Positions 24,810 through 33,697 of a stretch of 64,000 nucleotides of DNA are shown piece by piece. This DNA is from Chloracidobacterium sp. (GTDB taxonomy: Bacteria; Acidobacteriota; Blastocatellia; Pyrinomonadales; Pyrinomonadaceae), in contig JADJWP010000002.1 of assembly GCA_016716305.1 (NCBI GenBank), positions 990,501-1,054,500 of the forward strand. Direction: 5' to 3'. The notes beneath the pieces were generated by a model that was not told the DNA's origin, did no database searches, and saw only the letters and a program-made list of their open reading frames with translations. How positions within the stretch are numbered: position 1 is the stretch's first letter; the number at the start of each line of letters is the position of its first letter. Made by a program: the position numbers and the translations under genes.

Positions 24810-26354
24810 TCAACGCCTAAGGTCCCGTCCGGTCATCTCTTCGGGCGCCTGAATGCCAAGGATGCCTAATAGGGTCGGAGCGACATCCTGGAGAGAACCG
24901 CCAGTTCGAAGTCCGACTCCTGCACTCGATTCGTCGATGATGTGAAAAGGAACCGGATTGGGCGTCGCAAGCCGATCTGGCTCGCCATTCGATGCGATCA
25001 TCGATTCAGCATTACCGTGTGAGGCGGTAATGACGGCTATACCATTTACTTCTCGGATCTTCTCCAAGACACCTCCAAGACACGTATCGATGTACTGGGC
25101 TGCTTCAATCGTCCGATCGAGATTGCCGGTCTCCGCAATTAATCCCGGCACGGGATAATTGACAATGAAGACAGCCGAAGGATCGGACTCGATCTTTCGG
25201 ATCAATCGGTCGGTCACCTTGAAACTTCTCATTTCGGGTTCCGTTTCTCGATTGCTTGTATCGCCCGCCGGGATCTCGATATGCTGCTCGAAGGGGCTCA
25301 TTGCCTCGAGGCCGCAATTAAGAAAGCTGCTGACATGCGGGAATCGGTCAGTTTCAGAAATACGAAAATTGATAACCGAATTTGCGTCGAACGCGTCAGC
25401 GAGGCCACCTCGCTCGTGCCGTGGAGGGAACGCGACCGGGAGGTTAAAAGCCCGGTCGTATTCAGCAAGACAGACGGCCTCAACACGCGGCTTCGCCGAC
25501 GGTGTGACCAGCCCTTGGTCCGGAACGGCGATCGACCGAGCGAGTTGACGCATCGTATCGGCGCGATGATTAAAGAAGATCACAAGATCACCATCCGCTA
25601 CGGTTGCTACCGGTACGCCCGGAGAACTCTCGATCACGATCGGTGAAATGAATTCGTCCGAGATACCGCGGAGAAATGAACTTCGAACGGCGGTGACCGG
25701 ATCTGATGCTCGCTCGCCCTCAGCATGGACCATCATCGTAAAGGCACGAGCCGTTCGCTCCCAGTTTTCGCTGCTGTCCATCGCATAGAACCGTCCGCAA
25801 AGCGATGCGATCTTTCCGATACCGATATCAGCGATCTTGATCTCGAGTGCTTCGGTATATACATCGGCCGTTCGCGGCAACACGTCACGTCCATCGAGGA
25901 TCGCATGGACATACGCTTCTGACGCACCGTCGCGTTTCGCCATCCGTAGAAGTGCGTAAAGATTTTCCATCGATGAATGGACGTCAGCATCGCTAAGCAG
26001 ACCGACGAGATGGATCTTGGATCCGCGCGATACCGCCGAGCCGATCGCGGCTCGGATAACGCTGTTGTCAAAAAAACCGCCGTCTACAACCGCGTCCTGG
26101 ATCCGCGAGAATACCGTCTTGACGACGCGGCCCGCTCCTAGATTCATGTGGCCGAGTTCCGCATTTCCAGCAACACCTTCGGCCAGCCCGACGTGGACGC
26201 CGGCCGCGTTTAGCAGGGTTCGGGGATATCGTCTGCAGATCTCGTCGTAATACGGTGTAAAGGCTCGGGTGATCGCGTTGCCTTCCGAGTCAGAGGCCAC
26301 GCCCCAGCCATCAAGAATGATCAATACGGTAGGTCGGATTTCGCGGGTGGTCAT
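24810..26354 (-). CDS. gpmI: Cofactor-independent phosphoglycerate mutase homologue lacking catalytic residues
   Basis: 514 residues, full length and collinear with GpmI/GpmM of the alkaline phosphatase superfamily (LIILDGWG start, LDGRDVLPRTA, GRFYAMD, FRISETDRFPHV, EEMTGRDL end). However, catalytic residues are missing. The motif with the phosphoserine (normally GNSEVGH, Ser62) reads GNAELGH, with Ala65. Metal site 1 ligands Asp403, His407 and His462 correspond to Gly404 and Glu408 in NYPVPGLIAETG and Ala463 in LATPNPVP. Asp444 of site 2 is Ser445 in ITASHGNAE. Only Asp15 and His446 remain. The substrate residues His126, Arg156, Asp157, Arg188 and Arg264 are kept, but those matching Arg191, Arg264 and Lys336 are Ser, Thr and Arg. 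Normal mutase activity is therefore unlikely. It may be a pseudoenzyme or have a new role. It lies next to eno. Confidence 0.9.
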   Translation of the reverse strand: MTTREIRPTVLIILDGWGVASDSEGNAITRAFTPYYDEICRRYPRTLLNAAGVHVGLAEGVAGNAELGHMNLGAGRVVKTVFSRIQDAVVDGGFFDNSVIRAAIGSAVSRGSKIHLVGLLSDADVHSSMENLYALLRMAKRDGASEAYVHAILDGRDVLPRTADVYTEALEIKIADIGIGKIASLCGRFYAMDSSENWERTARAFTMMVHAEGERASDPVTAVRSSFLRGISDEFISPIVIESSPGVPVATVADGDLVIFFNHRADTMRQLARSIAVPDQGLVTPSAKPRVEAVCLAEYDRAFNLPVAFPPRHERGGLADAFDANSVINFRISETDRFPHVSSFLNCGLEAMSPFEQHIEIPAGDTSNRETEPEMRSFKVTDRLIRKIESDPSAVFIVNYPVPGLIAETGNLDRTIEAAQYIDTCLGGVLEKIREVNGIAVITASHGNAESMIASNGEPDRLATPNPVPFHIIDESSAGVGLRTGGSLQDVAPTLLGILGIQAPEEMTGRDLRR

Positions 26355-26499
26355 AACAAATGGTTCTGAAAAGTAGGATTTCGGCTTCGGATCAAATCGA
26401 TGAGGGCGGACAAGAGTGAGGAACTTGAATCGGTAACCGGACAGTCTGGCCGACCTCTTGATTATAACCGATTTGCGGGTCCTTTTGGCAAGGATTTAG

Positions 26500-26931
26500 T
26501 TAATATGCGTTTGGTGCGGTTCGTTCCATCCAGCGTTCGGGAAATCGTAGCGGTTCGAAGTCAAACTGGCTGTAAAGTCCATGTGCGTCACGAGTTGCCA
26601 AGATCCAACGGCGCAATCCCTGAAGCTCAGGGTGGTCGATGATCGTCTGCATCAGCCATTTGCTCAAACCGCGGCCTCGATGGGTTCCGATCACGTAAAC
26701 GTCCCCGACGTAGGCAAAAGTAGCGCAGTCGCTGACGACTCGTGCAAATCCGACCTGCTCATTTCCATCGTAAATACCAAAACAGATCGAATTCTCGATC
26801 GCAGTGATTGTCTGTTCTTTCGTCCGTTCCGCAGCCCAATACGACTCTTGAGAAAGAAACCGATGGATGGAATCGATCTGCAGCAATGATCGCTCCGTAC
26901 TGATCAACAATCCATCACGCTCGACATTCAT
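26500..26931 (-). CDS. GNAT family N-acetyltransferase
   Basis: 143 residues. The acetyl-CoA binding motif A is VGDVYVIGTHRGRGLSKWLM, with the R/Q-x-x-G-x-G/A pattern. LRRWILATRDAHGLYSQFDFEPL is motif B with the typical Tyr and a terminal aromatic. It transfers an acetyl group to an amine. The substrate is unknown. Its ATG overlaps the eno stop codon (ATGA), so it is translationally coupled to enolase. The upstream start context is entirely inside eno. Confidence 0.88.
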   Translation of the reverse strand: MNVERDGLLISTERSLLQIDSIHRFLSQESYWAAERTKEQTITAIENSICFGIYDGNEQVGFARVVSDCATFAYVGDVYVIGTHRGRGLSKWLMQTIIDHPELQGLRRWILATRDAHGLYSQFDFEPLRFPERWMERTAPNAY

Positions 26932-28220
26932 GTTCGACCAATCTGATAAAACGCGGACATGCCGGGATACCTAGCCGATTCTCCGAGGTCTTCTTCGATC
27001 CTCAAGAGTTGGTTGTACTTTGCGATCCGGTCAGAGCGGCAGAGACTGCCCGTTTTTATTTGTCCAGCGTTCGTCGCAACCGCAAGATCCGCGATAAATG
27101 TATCCTCGGTCTCACCTGACCGATGAGAGATGACAGCTGTCATTTTGTTCGTGCGCGCGAGTTCGATGGCATCAAGTGTTTCTGTGAGAGTTCCGATCTG
27201 ATTGACCTTTATCAGGATAGAATTTGCCGCTCTTTCTTCAATACCGCGACGCAAGAACTTCACGTTTGTCACAAAGAGGTCATCCCCGACCAACTGCACA
27301 TGATCACCAACCCGTTCTGTCAGATTCTTCCAACCGTCCCAATCGTTCTCGGCCATTCCATCCTCGATCGAGATTATTGGATACTTGTCGCACCAATCAG
27401 CCCAGTAAGCTGCCATTTCATCGGACGACAATTTCCGGCCGTCCGATTTCTTAAAAACGTATTCTCCATCAACAAAAAACTCGCTTGATGCAGGGTCGAG
27501 CGCGAGCATGACGTTTTCACCGGCATTGTATCCTGCATTTTCGATCGCTTCGAGGATCGTCTCTACCGCTTCCTCATTAGATCTCAGGTTTGGAGCGAAT
27601 CCACCTTCGTCACCAACCGATGTCGAATAGCCGAGCTTTTTCAGTACAGCCTTGAGGTTGTGAAAAATCTCCGCGCCCATCCTCAGAGCCTCTGAAAAGC
27701 TCTCGGCACCGACGGGCATGACCATGAACTCCTGAAAATCGACGTTGTTATCTGCATGCGCACCGCCATTGAGAATGTTCATCATCGGCACCGGAAGCGT
27801 TTTTGCATTTGCGCCACCAATATAGCGGTACAGCGGGATCTCAAGGATCGATGCGGCTGCCCGTGCATTTGCTAACGAAACGGCCAGGATCGCGTTTGCT
27901 CCGAGATCTGACTTGTTTGCGGTGCCATCAAGCCCAAGCATCGTCTCGTCGACAAGTGTTTGGTCGAGCGCATCAAGGCCTTCGATCTCGGGTCCTATCT
28001 TCTCATTTACGTTCGCAACCGCATTCAAGACGCCTTTTCCGAGGTAGCGGAGTTCGTCTCCGTCGCGCAGTTCGACGGCTTCGTTCTCACCAGTCGAGGC
28101 ACCGCTGGGTACTGCGGCACGACCCGTAGTGCCGTCTTCAAGAATAACCTCCGCTTCGATCGTCGGGTTGCCACGCGAATCCATGATCTCGCGTGCCCAC
28201 ACTTGTTCAATTAAGCTCAT
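26928..28220 (-). CDS. eno: Enolase
   Basis: 430 residues, canonical length. Catalytic and metal motifs are intact: GGAHADNNVDFQEFM, SVGDEGGFAPNL, SIEDGMAENDW, LIKVNQIGTLTET with the catalytic Lys, and SHRSGETEDTFIADLAVA. It converts 2-phosphoglycerate to phosphoenolpyruvate. AGGTGA lies about 5 bases before the ATG. It is followed in the operon by a coupled GNAT gene, and then by the degenerate iPGM homologue 145 bases on. Confidence 0.97.
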   Translation of the reverse strand: MSLIEQVWAREIMDSRGNPTIEAEVILEDGTTGRAAVPSGASTGENEAVELRDGDELRYLGKGVLNAVANVNEKIGPEIEGLDALDQTLVDETMLGLDGTANKSDLGANAILAVSLANARAAASILEIPLYRYIGGANAKTLPVPMMNILNGGAHADNNVDFQEFMVMPVGAESFSEALRMGAEIFHNLKAVLKKLGYSTSVGDEGGFAPNLRSNEEAVETILEAIENAGYNAGENVMLALDPASSEFFVDGEYVFKKSDGRKLSSDEMAAYWADWCDKYPIISIEDGMAENDWDGWKNLTERVGDHVQLVGDDLFVTNVKFLRRGIEERAANSILIKVNQIGTLTETLDAIELARTNKMTAVISHRSGETEDTFIADLAVATNAGQIKTGSLCRSDRIAKYNQLLRIEEDLGESARYPGMSAFYQIGRT

Positions 28221-28281
28221 ATGTCACCTAGTCCCAAACACTTAGAAAGTTCACGATATCCCTTAATTTAACTTGTATTCG

Positions 28282-28314
28282 CTCGAAAAACAAAAGACCC
28301 CGATTCGCGGGGTC
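28282..28314 (-). terminator. Rho-independent terminator of the CorC-like gene
   Basis: On the minus strand GACCCCG and CGGGGTC (28296-28302, 28308-28314) form a 7-bp GC-rich stem with a 5-base loop, followed by TTTTGTTTTTCGAG. It separates the CorC-like gene from the eno promoter region. Confidence 0.75.
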
Positions 28315-28346
28315 AAAGTACCAATGCGAATTCTCACACTCGGTTC

Positions 28347-29753
28347 CTATTCCCGATCGGTCGAGGTCTTTTCCATTCGGACCTTCAGTATGCGCCGTTT
28401 CGCGGCTTTTTCAACCTTGAAGACATGTCCGTTGTACTTTACTGCGTCGCCCTCGTTCAAGATCTGCCCAGCTTCGGCCATGAGAAATCCGGCAACGGTC
28501 GTGTAACTTTCGGAAACGGGAACATTCATGTTCAAACGCCGATTGAGGTCGCGAACGGCAAGGCCGCCCTCAAGCAGAAAACTGCCATCCGATTGCTCGT
28601 GTATCTGTTCGTTGACCTCTTCGTCATGTTCATCTGAAATCTCGCCGACAATCTCTTCGAGCAGGTCTTCCAACGTAATGATGCCCTCAACGCCGCCGTG
28701 TTCGTCGACCACAAAGCCGAAATGGAACTTTTCCCGCTGCATCTGCTTGAGCACGTCCTCAAGCCGGGCGGTATCAACGACGTACATCGGTTTCTGTATG
28801 ATGCGCTCGATCTTAAAGGTCTTCGGACGATTCATGTAGATCAGAATATCTTTGCTGTGTATGACGCCGCGGACATCATCAAGCGATTCGCCATAGACCG
28901 GCAATCTCGAATAGCCATGCTGACGAAATGCCTTGATGATCTCCTCCAGGGTCGATTCAGCCGAAACCGCCACGATCTCGGTCCGCGGGATCATTGCCTC
29001 TTTGACGGTTGTCTCTGAGAATTCGAAAACCTGGTTAATGAGCCTCCGCTCATCCTCGTTCAGCAATCCCTTTTCCTGCGATGCATTTATGAGTTGTCTG
29101 ATCTCGTCTTCAGAGTAACTCGAACCATGATCGCCTGACGGACGCAGACCGAATGCCCGAGCCGTTTTCGTTCCCGCCCAATCCAATAGACGAATAGGGT
29201 AATAGAAAACCTTATAGAAAACCTGCAAAGGTACGGCGATGAAATAAGAGACCTTTTCGGATATTTCGAGGGCCGCGGTCTTCGGTGCGAGTTCTCCGAA
29301 AACAATGTGCAAAAATGTGATAAACGAAAATGCGATCGCAAAGGAGATCGTATGAAGGATCGGTCCAGAAGCAAGAAACGCCATCCCGGTGATAGATGCC
29401 ACCTGAGCAAGGAATGGTTCCAGGACAGAGGCAACGGCCGGTTCGCCGACCCATCCGAGGCCGAGCGATGAAAGAGTGATCCCTAATTGCGTAGCAGAGA
29501 TATACGCATTCAGGTTGTTCAGCATCGACAGCACTCGCTGAGCAGACCGATTCCCCTCTGCGGCCAAAGCCTCGATCCTCGATTTACGAACGGCAACGAG
29601 AGCAAACTCGCTGGCGACAAAGAAGCCGTTCGCGAGGACAAGGAAAAGAACCACGAAAAGACTAAAAATTATCGATGATATCGAAGGCGTTTCTACTATC
29701 GTCGAAGCTTCGGCGAATAGCAGAAACACGGATAAACTGGCAGGATCGTCCAT
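28347..29753 (-). CDS. CNNM/CorC-type membrane protein (DUF21, paired CBS, CorC_HlyC)
   Basis: 468 residues. The N-terminal DUF21 domain has four hydrophobic stretches (about 20-180, including GFFVASEFALVAVRKSRIEA). Two CBS domains (about 230-345, with MIPRTEIVAVS and PMYVVDTARLEDVLKQM) and the C-terminal CorC_HlyC acidic domain follow. Family members are linked to Mg2+/Co2+ export and were once called hemolysins. Inner membrane, with ATP-binding CBS domains in the cytoplasm. It has a good promoter of its own and a strong terminator, so it is monocistronic. Confidence 0.93.
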   Translation of the reverse strand: MDDPASLSVFLLFAEASTIVETPSISSIIFSLFVVLFLVLANGFFVASEFALVAVRKSRIEALAAEGNRSAQRVLSMLNNLNAYISATQLGITLSSLGLGWVGEPAVASVLEPFLAQVASITGMAFLASGPILHTISFAIAFSFITFLHIVFGELAPKTAALEISEKVSYFIAVPLQVFYKVFYYPIRLLDWAGTKTARAFGLRPSGDHGSSYSEDEIRQLINASQEKGLLNEDERRLINQVFEFSETTVKEAMIPRTEIVAVSAESTLEEIIKAFRQHGYSRLPVYGESLDDVRGVIHSKDILIYMNRPKTFKIERIIQKPMYVVDTARLEDVLKQMQREKFHFGFVVDEHGGVEGIITLEDLLEEIVGEISDEHDEEVNEQIHEQSDGSFLLEGGLAVRDLNRRLNMNVPVSESYTTVAGFLMAEAGQILNEGDAVKYNGHVFKVEKAAKRRILKVRMEKTSTDRE

Positions 29754-29843
29754 TGCGGCTAACTACTTGATTCAGAACAAAGCGAACCTATTCGAAAACA
29801 ACTACTCCCTATCAACTGCCGCACAACGGCATGAAATAACGGG

Positions 29844-29874
29844 ATTATAACACAACGTTGACACGTTACGACAA
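29844..29874 (-). promoter_or_regulatory. Promoter of the CorC-like gene
   Basis: On the minus strand TTGTCG is followed after 19 bases by a perfect TATAAT (ATTATA at 29844-29849). The start codon lies about 90 bases further. The 19-base spacing is slightly long. Confidence 0.5.
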
Positions 29875-29889
29875 TAGTCCCGAAACCGA

Positions 29890-30471
29890 CTAAATAACAG
29901 ATCGGTTGTCGATTATCTCCTGTAGTAATAAGCGGCACGACCCGCATCCGTTTCCCGCGTTGCTAACCGTCAGCAGGGTTTCGAGGTCATTCATCTCCAG
30001 CTCTTGTACCAATTTTACGATCGCCTCTTCGCTTAAGCCGAAACATGTGCACAACAATGCACTCTCACCTGAAAATTCCGATATCAACGAATTGCGATAC
30101 TTAGTTAGCGCCTTGCGAATCGCATAATTGACCGCGGCCAGGCACTGCCTTCGATCGCTCGGCTCGGTTCCGATCGCGTTGCGAAATATCCCCGAAACAA
30201 AATCGTCATCAATTCCACCGAGCCGGGAAAGAAGGGCATTTTTCAGTCGATCGGCCGCAAGTTCAGCTGCTGCTGTCATAAAGCCACAACCGTTTGTACT
30301 GAATCGGGCATCCAATATCCGTTTGCTTTGTTGATCGATCTCGAGTTCGAATGTCACTCCTGAACCACACACGAAACTCACTGCTGATCCGCTTGTATTA
30401 GCATCTTGAACTTGGCCGGTTCGCTGCAAGTCGGAGATTATTTCGACCATTTTTTCCGGGTATCGACTCAC
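29890..30471 (-). CDS. NifU-like Fe-S scaffold fused to a BFD-like [2Fe-2S] domain
   Basis: 193 residues. The N-terminal half follows the IscU/NifU-N pattern, with three conserved cysteines at FVCGSG, STNGCGFMTA and RRQCLAAVNYA. The C-terminal part (about 140-185) has a BFD-type [2Fe-2S] site: CTCFG and GNGCGSC, spaced as in bacterioferritin-associated ferredoxin. This is the first two-thirds of Azotobacter-type NifU without the C-terminal Nfu domain. It probably builds or stores Fe-S clusters. No cysteine desulfurase is adjacent. It is divergent from the thioredoxin-like lipoprotein gene. Confidence 0.85.
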   Translation of the reverse strand: MSRYPEKMVEIISDLQRTGQVQDANTSGSAVSFVCGSGVTFELEIDQQSKRILDARFSTNGCGFMTAAAELAADRLKNALLSRLGGIDDDFVSGIFRNAIGTEPSDRRQCLAAVNYAIRKALTKYRNSLISEFSGESALLCTCFGLSEEAIVKLVQELEMNDLETLLTVSNAGNGCGSCRLLLQEIIDNRSVI

Positions 30472-30569
30472 TACATGATTTTGACACAGACCGATTCTAA
30501 CTAACAGACGGCTTGGTAGGAGTCAGTCGGTATGACCGTCGTCTGCAATTGGTGTAGAATCTGTCTGGA

Positions 30570-31136
30570 ATGAAGCTAATCCAAGTTTTTATATCGATTG
30601 CCGCCCTTTTGACGATAGCGTCCTGTCGACCTGCGGCGTCGCCGGTGACGGTCGGCAACAAGCCGATCTCGATCAATGACGTTCCGCTCAAAGACGCTCC
30701 GCGGCAACCGATGAAACCGGTAAGTGAAATGAATTGGACGACTTTCGATGGAAAGGTCCAAAAGTTGAAAGATTTCAACGGTAAGGTCGTCATTCTCGAT
30801 TTTTGGGCAACTTATTGTCCGCCGTGTATCGAAGAAATACCGCATTTGATCGAACTTCAAACTCGGTATGGCGATGACCTTCGTGTCATCGGGCTACATG
30901 TCGGCGGTGAGGAAGACAGGCCCAAGGTTCCGGAATTTGTCGAGCGGCTGAAGATCACCTATCCGCTTGCGTCGCCTGAGGACGAGTTGACACGCTTTGT
31001 TTTTGGTGACGAAACTGCGATCCCTCAAACAGCGATCTTTGACCGGAACGGAAAACTCGTGAAGAAAATTGTCGGGTTCAATGAGGCTATCAAGAAAGAG
31101 CTCGATGAAGCCGTTGCTAATACCGTTGCAAAGTAA
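30570..31136 (+). CDS. TlpA/ResA-like thioredoxin-fold lipoprotein
   Basis: 188 residues. The signal sequence ends in a good lipobox, TIASC (Cys19), so it should be lipid-anchored in the periplasm. The thioredoxin domain has WATYCPPCIEEIP, with the CPPC redox pair, and the cis-Pro context AIPQTAIFD. Such proteins reduce disulfides, often in cytochrome c or oxidase maturation. With the large cytochrome content of this window a role in heme-protein maturation is reasonable but not shown. Confidence 0.9.
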   Translation: MKLIQVFISIAALLTIASCRPAASPVTVGNKPISINDVPLKDAPRQPMKPVSEMNWTTFDGKVQKLKDFNGKVVILDFWATYCPPCIEEIPHLIELQTRYGDDLRVIGLHVGGEEDRPKVPEFVERLKITYPLASPEDELTRFVFGDETAIPQTAIFDRNGKLVKKIVGFNEAIKKELDEAVANTVAK

Positions 31137-31207
31137 CGCGTGGGCGTTGTTGCGGTTAACCACCCTTTTCTTCAGGCCATGAAGCCCTTTTGGAATTCAA
31201 CTAGATT

Positions 31208-31669
31208 ATGAATCCGAAGATCCGCGAGCAGATATCAGCGGGTGGAGTGGCCGTCCGCCTGGATCGACCGTTGCCCGAACTTGCGATCGTACTTATGGTT
31301 CCCGAAATGCGTTGGCAGTTACCAAAGGGTTTGATCGACGAAGGTGAATCGCCGGAACAGGCCGCATTACGGGAGGTAAGGGAAGAAGCGGGAATCAACT
31401 GCTCTATCGTTTCGCCGATCGAGACTATTGATTACTGGTTCACCGTTGACCGCGACAGCCCGCCGCTGAAGATCCATAAGTATGTTCATTTTTTTCTCAT
31501 GAAGTATTTATCAGGCGATGTCGCCGACCATGATCACGAAGTTGACGAGGCGCGTTGGGTGACTTTAGATGAAGCGATGGATCTGCTGGAATTCGAAAGC
31601 GAAAGAACGGTCGTTTTGAAAGCATTCCGATCTATTTCAACATCGGATCTTAGCGGAAACAAATGGTAA
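31208..31669 (+). CDS. NUDIX hydrolase
   Basis: 153 residues. A complete NUDIX box is visible from GLIDEGESPEQAALREV to REEAGI. The N-terminus (ISAGGVAVRLD) and the C-terminal DEARWVTLDEAMDLLEFE fit the subfamily that cleaves diadenosine polyphosphates or nucleoside diphosphate derivatives. It lies 4 bases upstream of a GH15 gene on the same strand, almost certainly the same mRNA. Confidence 0.9.
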   Translation: MNPKIREQISAGGVAVRLDRPLPELAIVLMVPEMRWQLPKGLIDEGESPEQAALREVREEAGINCSIVSPIETIDYWFTVDRDSPPLKIHKYVHFFLMKYLSGDVADHDHEVDEARWVTLDEAMDLLEFESERTVVLKAFRSISTSDLSGNKW

Positions 31670-31672
31670 TTT

Positions 31673-33613
31673 ATGCGTGACATCCCGGTCGGAAACGGAT
31701 CCCTACTGGTGAACTTCGACGAACGCTATCATCTGCGTGACGTCTACTTTCCGCATGTCGGCCAAGAAAATCAAACCGACGGCTATCCGAGTCGATTCGG
31801 CGTCTGGGCAAGCGGACGTTTTTCATGGGTCGATTCGGACGAATGGTCGCGTGAACTTGGCTATGTTGGCGAAACGCTTGTCACCGACGTTAGACTCACG
31901 AATTCAACCATCGGTGTTGAGATAGTCTCGAACGACACGGTCGCCAGTCATGAGAATGTGTTTCTCCGGAGAATTCAGGTTAAGAACCTGTTTTCAGAAG
32001 ATCGGGAAATTCGAGTATTCCTTCATCACGACTTTAGGCTTTATGAGAACAAGGTCGGCGACACCGCGTATTACGATCCGGAGACCGGGGCGATCATTCA
32101 TTATCAAAAGCACCGCTATTTCCTCATAAATACCGACCCCCACTTCAATTCGTTTGCGACCGGTCGCAAGGATTTTAAAGGCCAGGAAGGCACGTGGCGC
32201 GATGCGGAGGACGGCGAACTTCATGGAGGCGCGATTACCGAAGGGTCGGTCGATTCAACCGTCGGAGTACATTTTCGCCTTGGAGCGGGCGAGACGTTCG
32301 GGTTCTTTTGCTGGCTTGCTGCTGGGACCTCTCATAGCGATGTGGCGACGCTCGACTCGCTTGTACGTACACGAGGGCCGCAGAAGTACCTTGATTACAC
32401 TTCAAATTACTGGCGTGCCTGGGTCAATAAGAATGGGACCGATCTGTCTGAATTGCCCGAACCGATCGTCGATCAGTACAAACGGTCATTGTTGATCATA
32501 CGCACACAGATCGATAACGACGGCGCGATCCTTGCAGCAAATGACTGGGACGTAACCGAGCGCGCAACCGACCATTACAGCTATTTGTGGACCCGCGACG
32601 GTGCCCTCGTTGCAAATGCGTTGGATCAGGCGGGTTACTCGCATTTGACACGAAAGTTCTTCGAATTCTGCGCTCGGATCGTTCATCCAAACGGCTATTT
32701 TCTCCAGAAATACAATGCAGATGGCACGGTAGCTTCGGGTTGGCACGCATCGTGGGATCTGAATGCGAAAAAAGAGGTCGTCGCAATTCAGGAGGACGAA
32801 ACAGGGCTCGTACTTTGGTCACTTTGGGAGCATTATCAGCTTTTTCGTGACATCGAGTTCGCCCATCGGATGTACACGAAACTTGTAATACCTTGCGCTG
32901 ATTTCATGGACAAGTTTGTTCACCCCGATCTCGGCTTGCCTAAGCCAAGCTGGAATCTGTGGGAAGACCGTCGAGGGATCCATACATTCACATGTGCGAC
33001 AGTCGTTGCTGGCCTGCGTGCGGCGACGGCGTTTGCACGGCTGTTTGCAGAGGAAGATCGGGCCGAGCGTTACGTTGAGACAGCGGAATCGATGCTTGAT
33101 GCGATGCGGTTCTCGCTTTACAGCACGGAGCATGGGCGATTTTACCGGTCGCTCCAGCTTCATGGTGACGACCATTTCGAGCCAGATTCCACACTCGACG
33201 CTTCCCTGTTCGCTCTTTTCTACTTTGGCTGCTTCGAAGCCGATGATCCAATGGTTGTCAGTACAATGGAGGCGATCGAAGAGGGACTTCGAGTAAACGG
33301 CGGCATTGCTCGATTTAGCGGTGATGGGTACATGCGGGTCTCTGAAGCACCGAGCGGGAACGCATGGATGATCTGCACGTTGTGGTTGGCCGACTACTAC
33401 ATAACACGAGCGCGGTCAAAACAGGACCTTCAGCCGGCAATGGAGTTCGTCAAATGGTGCTGTGAGCATGCTCTACCGTCCGGCGTGATGGCTGAACAGA
33501 TCGACCCGTCGAATGGAAGGAGCTTGTCGGTCGCCCCCTTGACGTGGTCGCATTCGACCTTCGTTTCAACAATACATAGATACTTAGAAAGGTATCGATC
33601 ATTGGAGATTTGA
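31673..33613 (+). CDS. Glycoside hydrolase family 15 protein (glucoamylase-like)
   Basis: 646 residues: an N-terminal beta-sandwich domain (about 1-255) and an (alpha/alpha)6 barrel (about 260-640). SYLWTRDGALVANAL lines the -1 subsite. WNLWEDRRGIHTFTC contains the general acid Glu, and MAEQIDPSNGRSLSVAPLTWSH the catalytic base Glu. Family 15 enzymes release glucose from the non-reducing ends of alpha-glucans; some are trehalases. No signal peptide is present, so it is cytoplasmic. It probably acts on glycogen or maltodextrin, which fits the glgC gene in the window. Start only 3 bases after the NUDIX stop. Confidence 0.9.
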   Translation: MRDIPVGNGSLLVNFDERYHLRDVYFPHVGQENQTDGYPSRFGVWASGRFSWVDSDEWSRELGYVGETLVTDVRLTNSTIGVEIVSNDTVASHENVFLRRIQVKNLFSEDREIRVFLHHDFRLYENKVGDTAYYDPETGAIIHYQKHRYFLINTDPHFNSFATGRKDFKGQEGTWRDAEDGELHGGAITEGSVDSTVGVHFRLGAGETFGFFCWLAAGTSHSDVATLDSLVRTRGPQKYLDYTSNYWRAWVNKNGTDLSELPEPIVDQYKRSLLIIRTQIDNDGAILAANDWDVTERATDHYSYLWTRDGALVANALDQAGYSHLTRKFFEFCARIVHPNGYFLQKYNADGTVASGWHASWDLNAKKEVVAIQEDETGLVLWSLWEHYQLFRDIEFAHRMYTKLVIPCADFMDKFVHPDLGLPKPSWNLWEDRRGIHTFTCATVVAGLRAATAFARLFAEEDRAERYVETAESMLDAMRFSLYSTEHGRFYRSLQLHGDDHFEPDSTLDASLFALFYFGCFEADDPMVVSTMEAIEEGLRVNGGIARFSGDGYMRVSEAPSGNAWMICTLWLADYYITRARSKQDLQPAMEFVKWCCEHALPSGVMAEQIDPSNGRSLSVAPLTWSHSTFVSTIHRYLERYRSLEI

Positions 33614-33697
33614 GTTTCAATTAGGTGGACTATCGCATCCTAAAGTCCATTAATTCATGCATGCCGTGACCTTGCACTATAAAATAGAACCAACGTA

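Noticed and set aside
33614..33697. Dyad before pyk as a terminator of the GH15 gene
   Set aside because: The stem (TGGACT/AGTCCA) has no T-tract; it is kept only as a possible regulatory dyad in the pyk entry.
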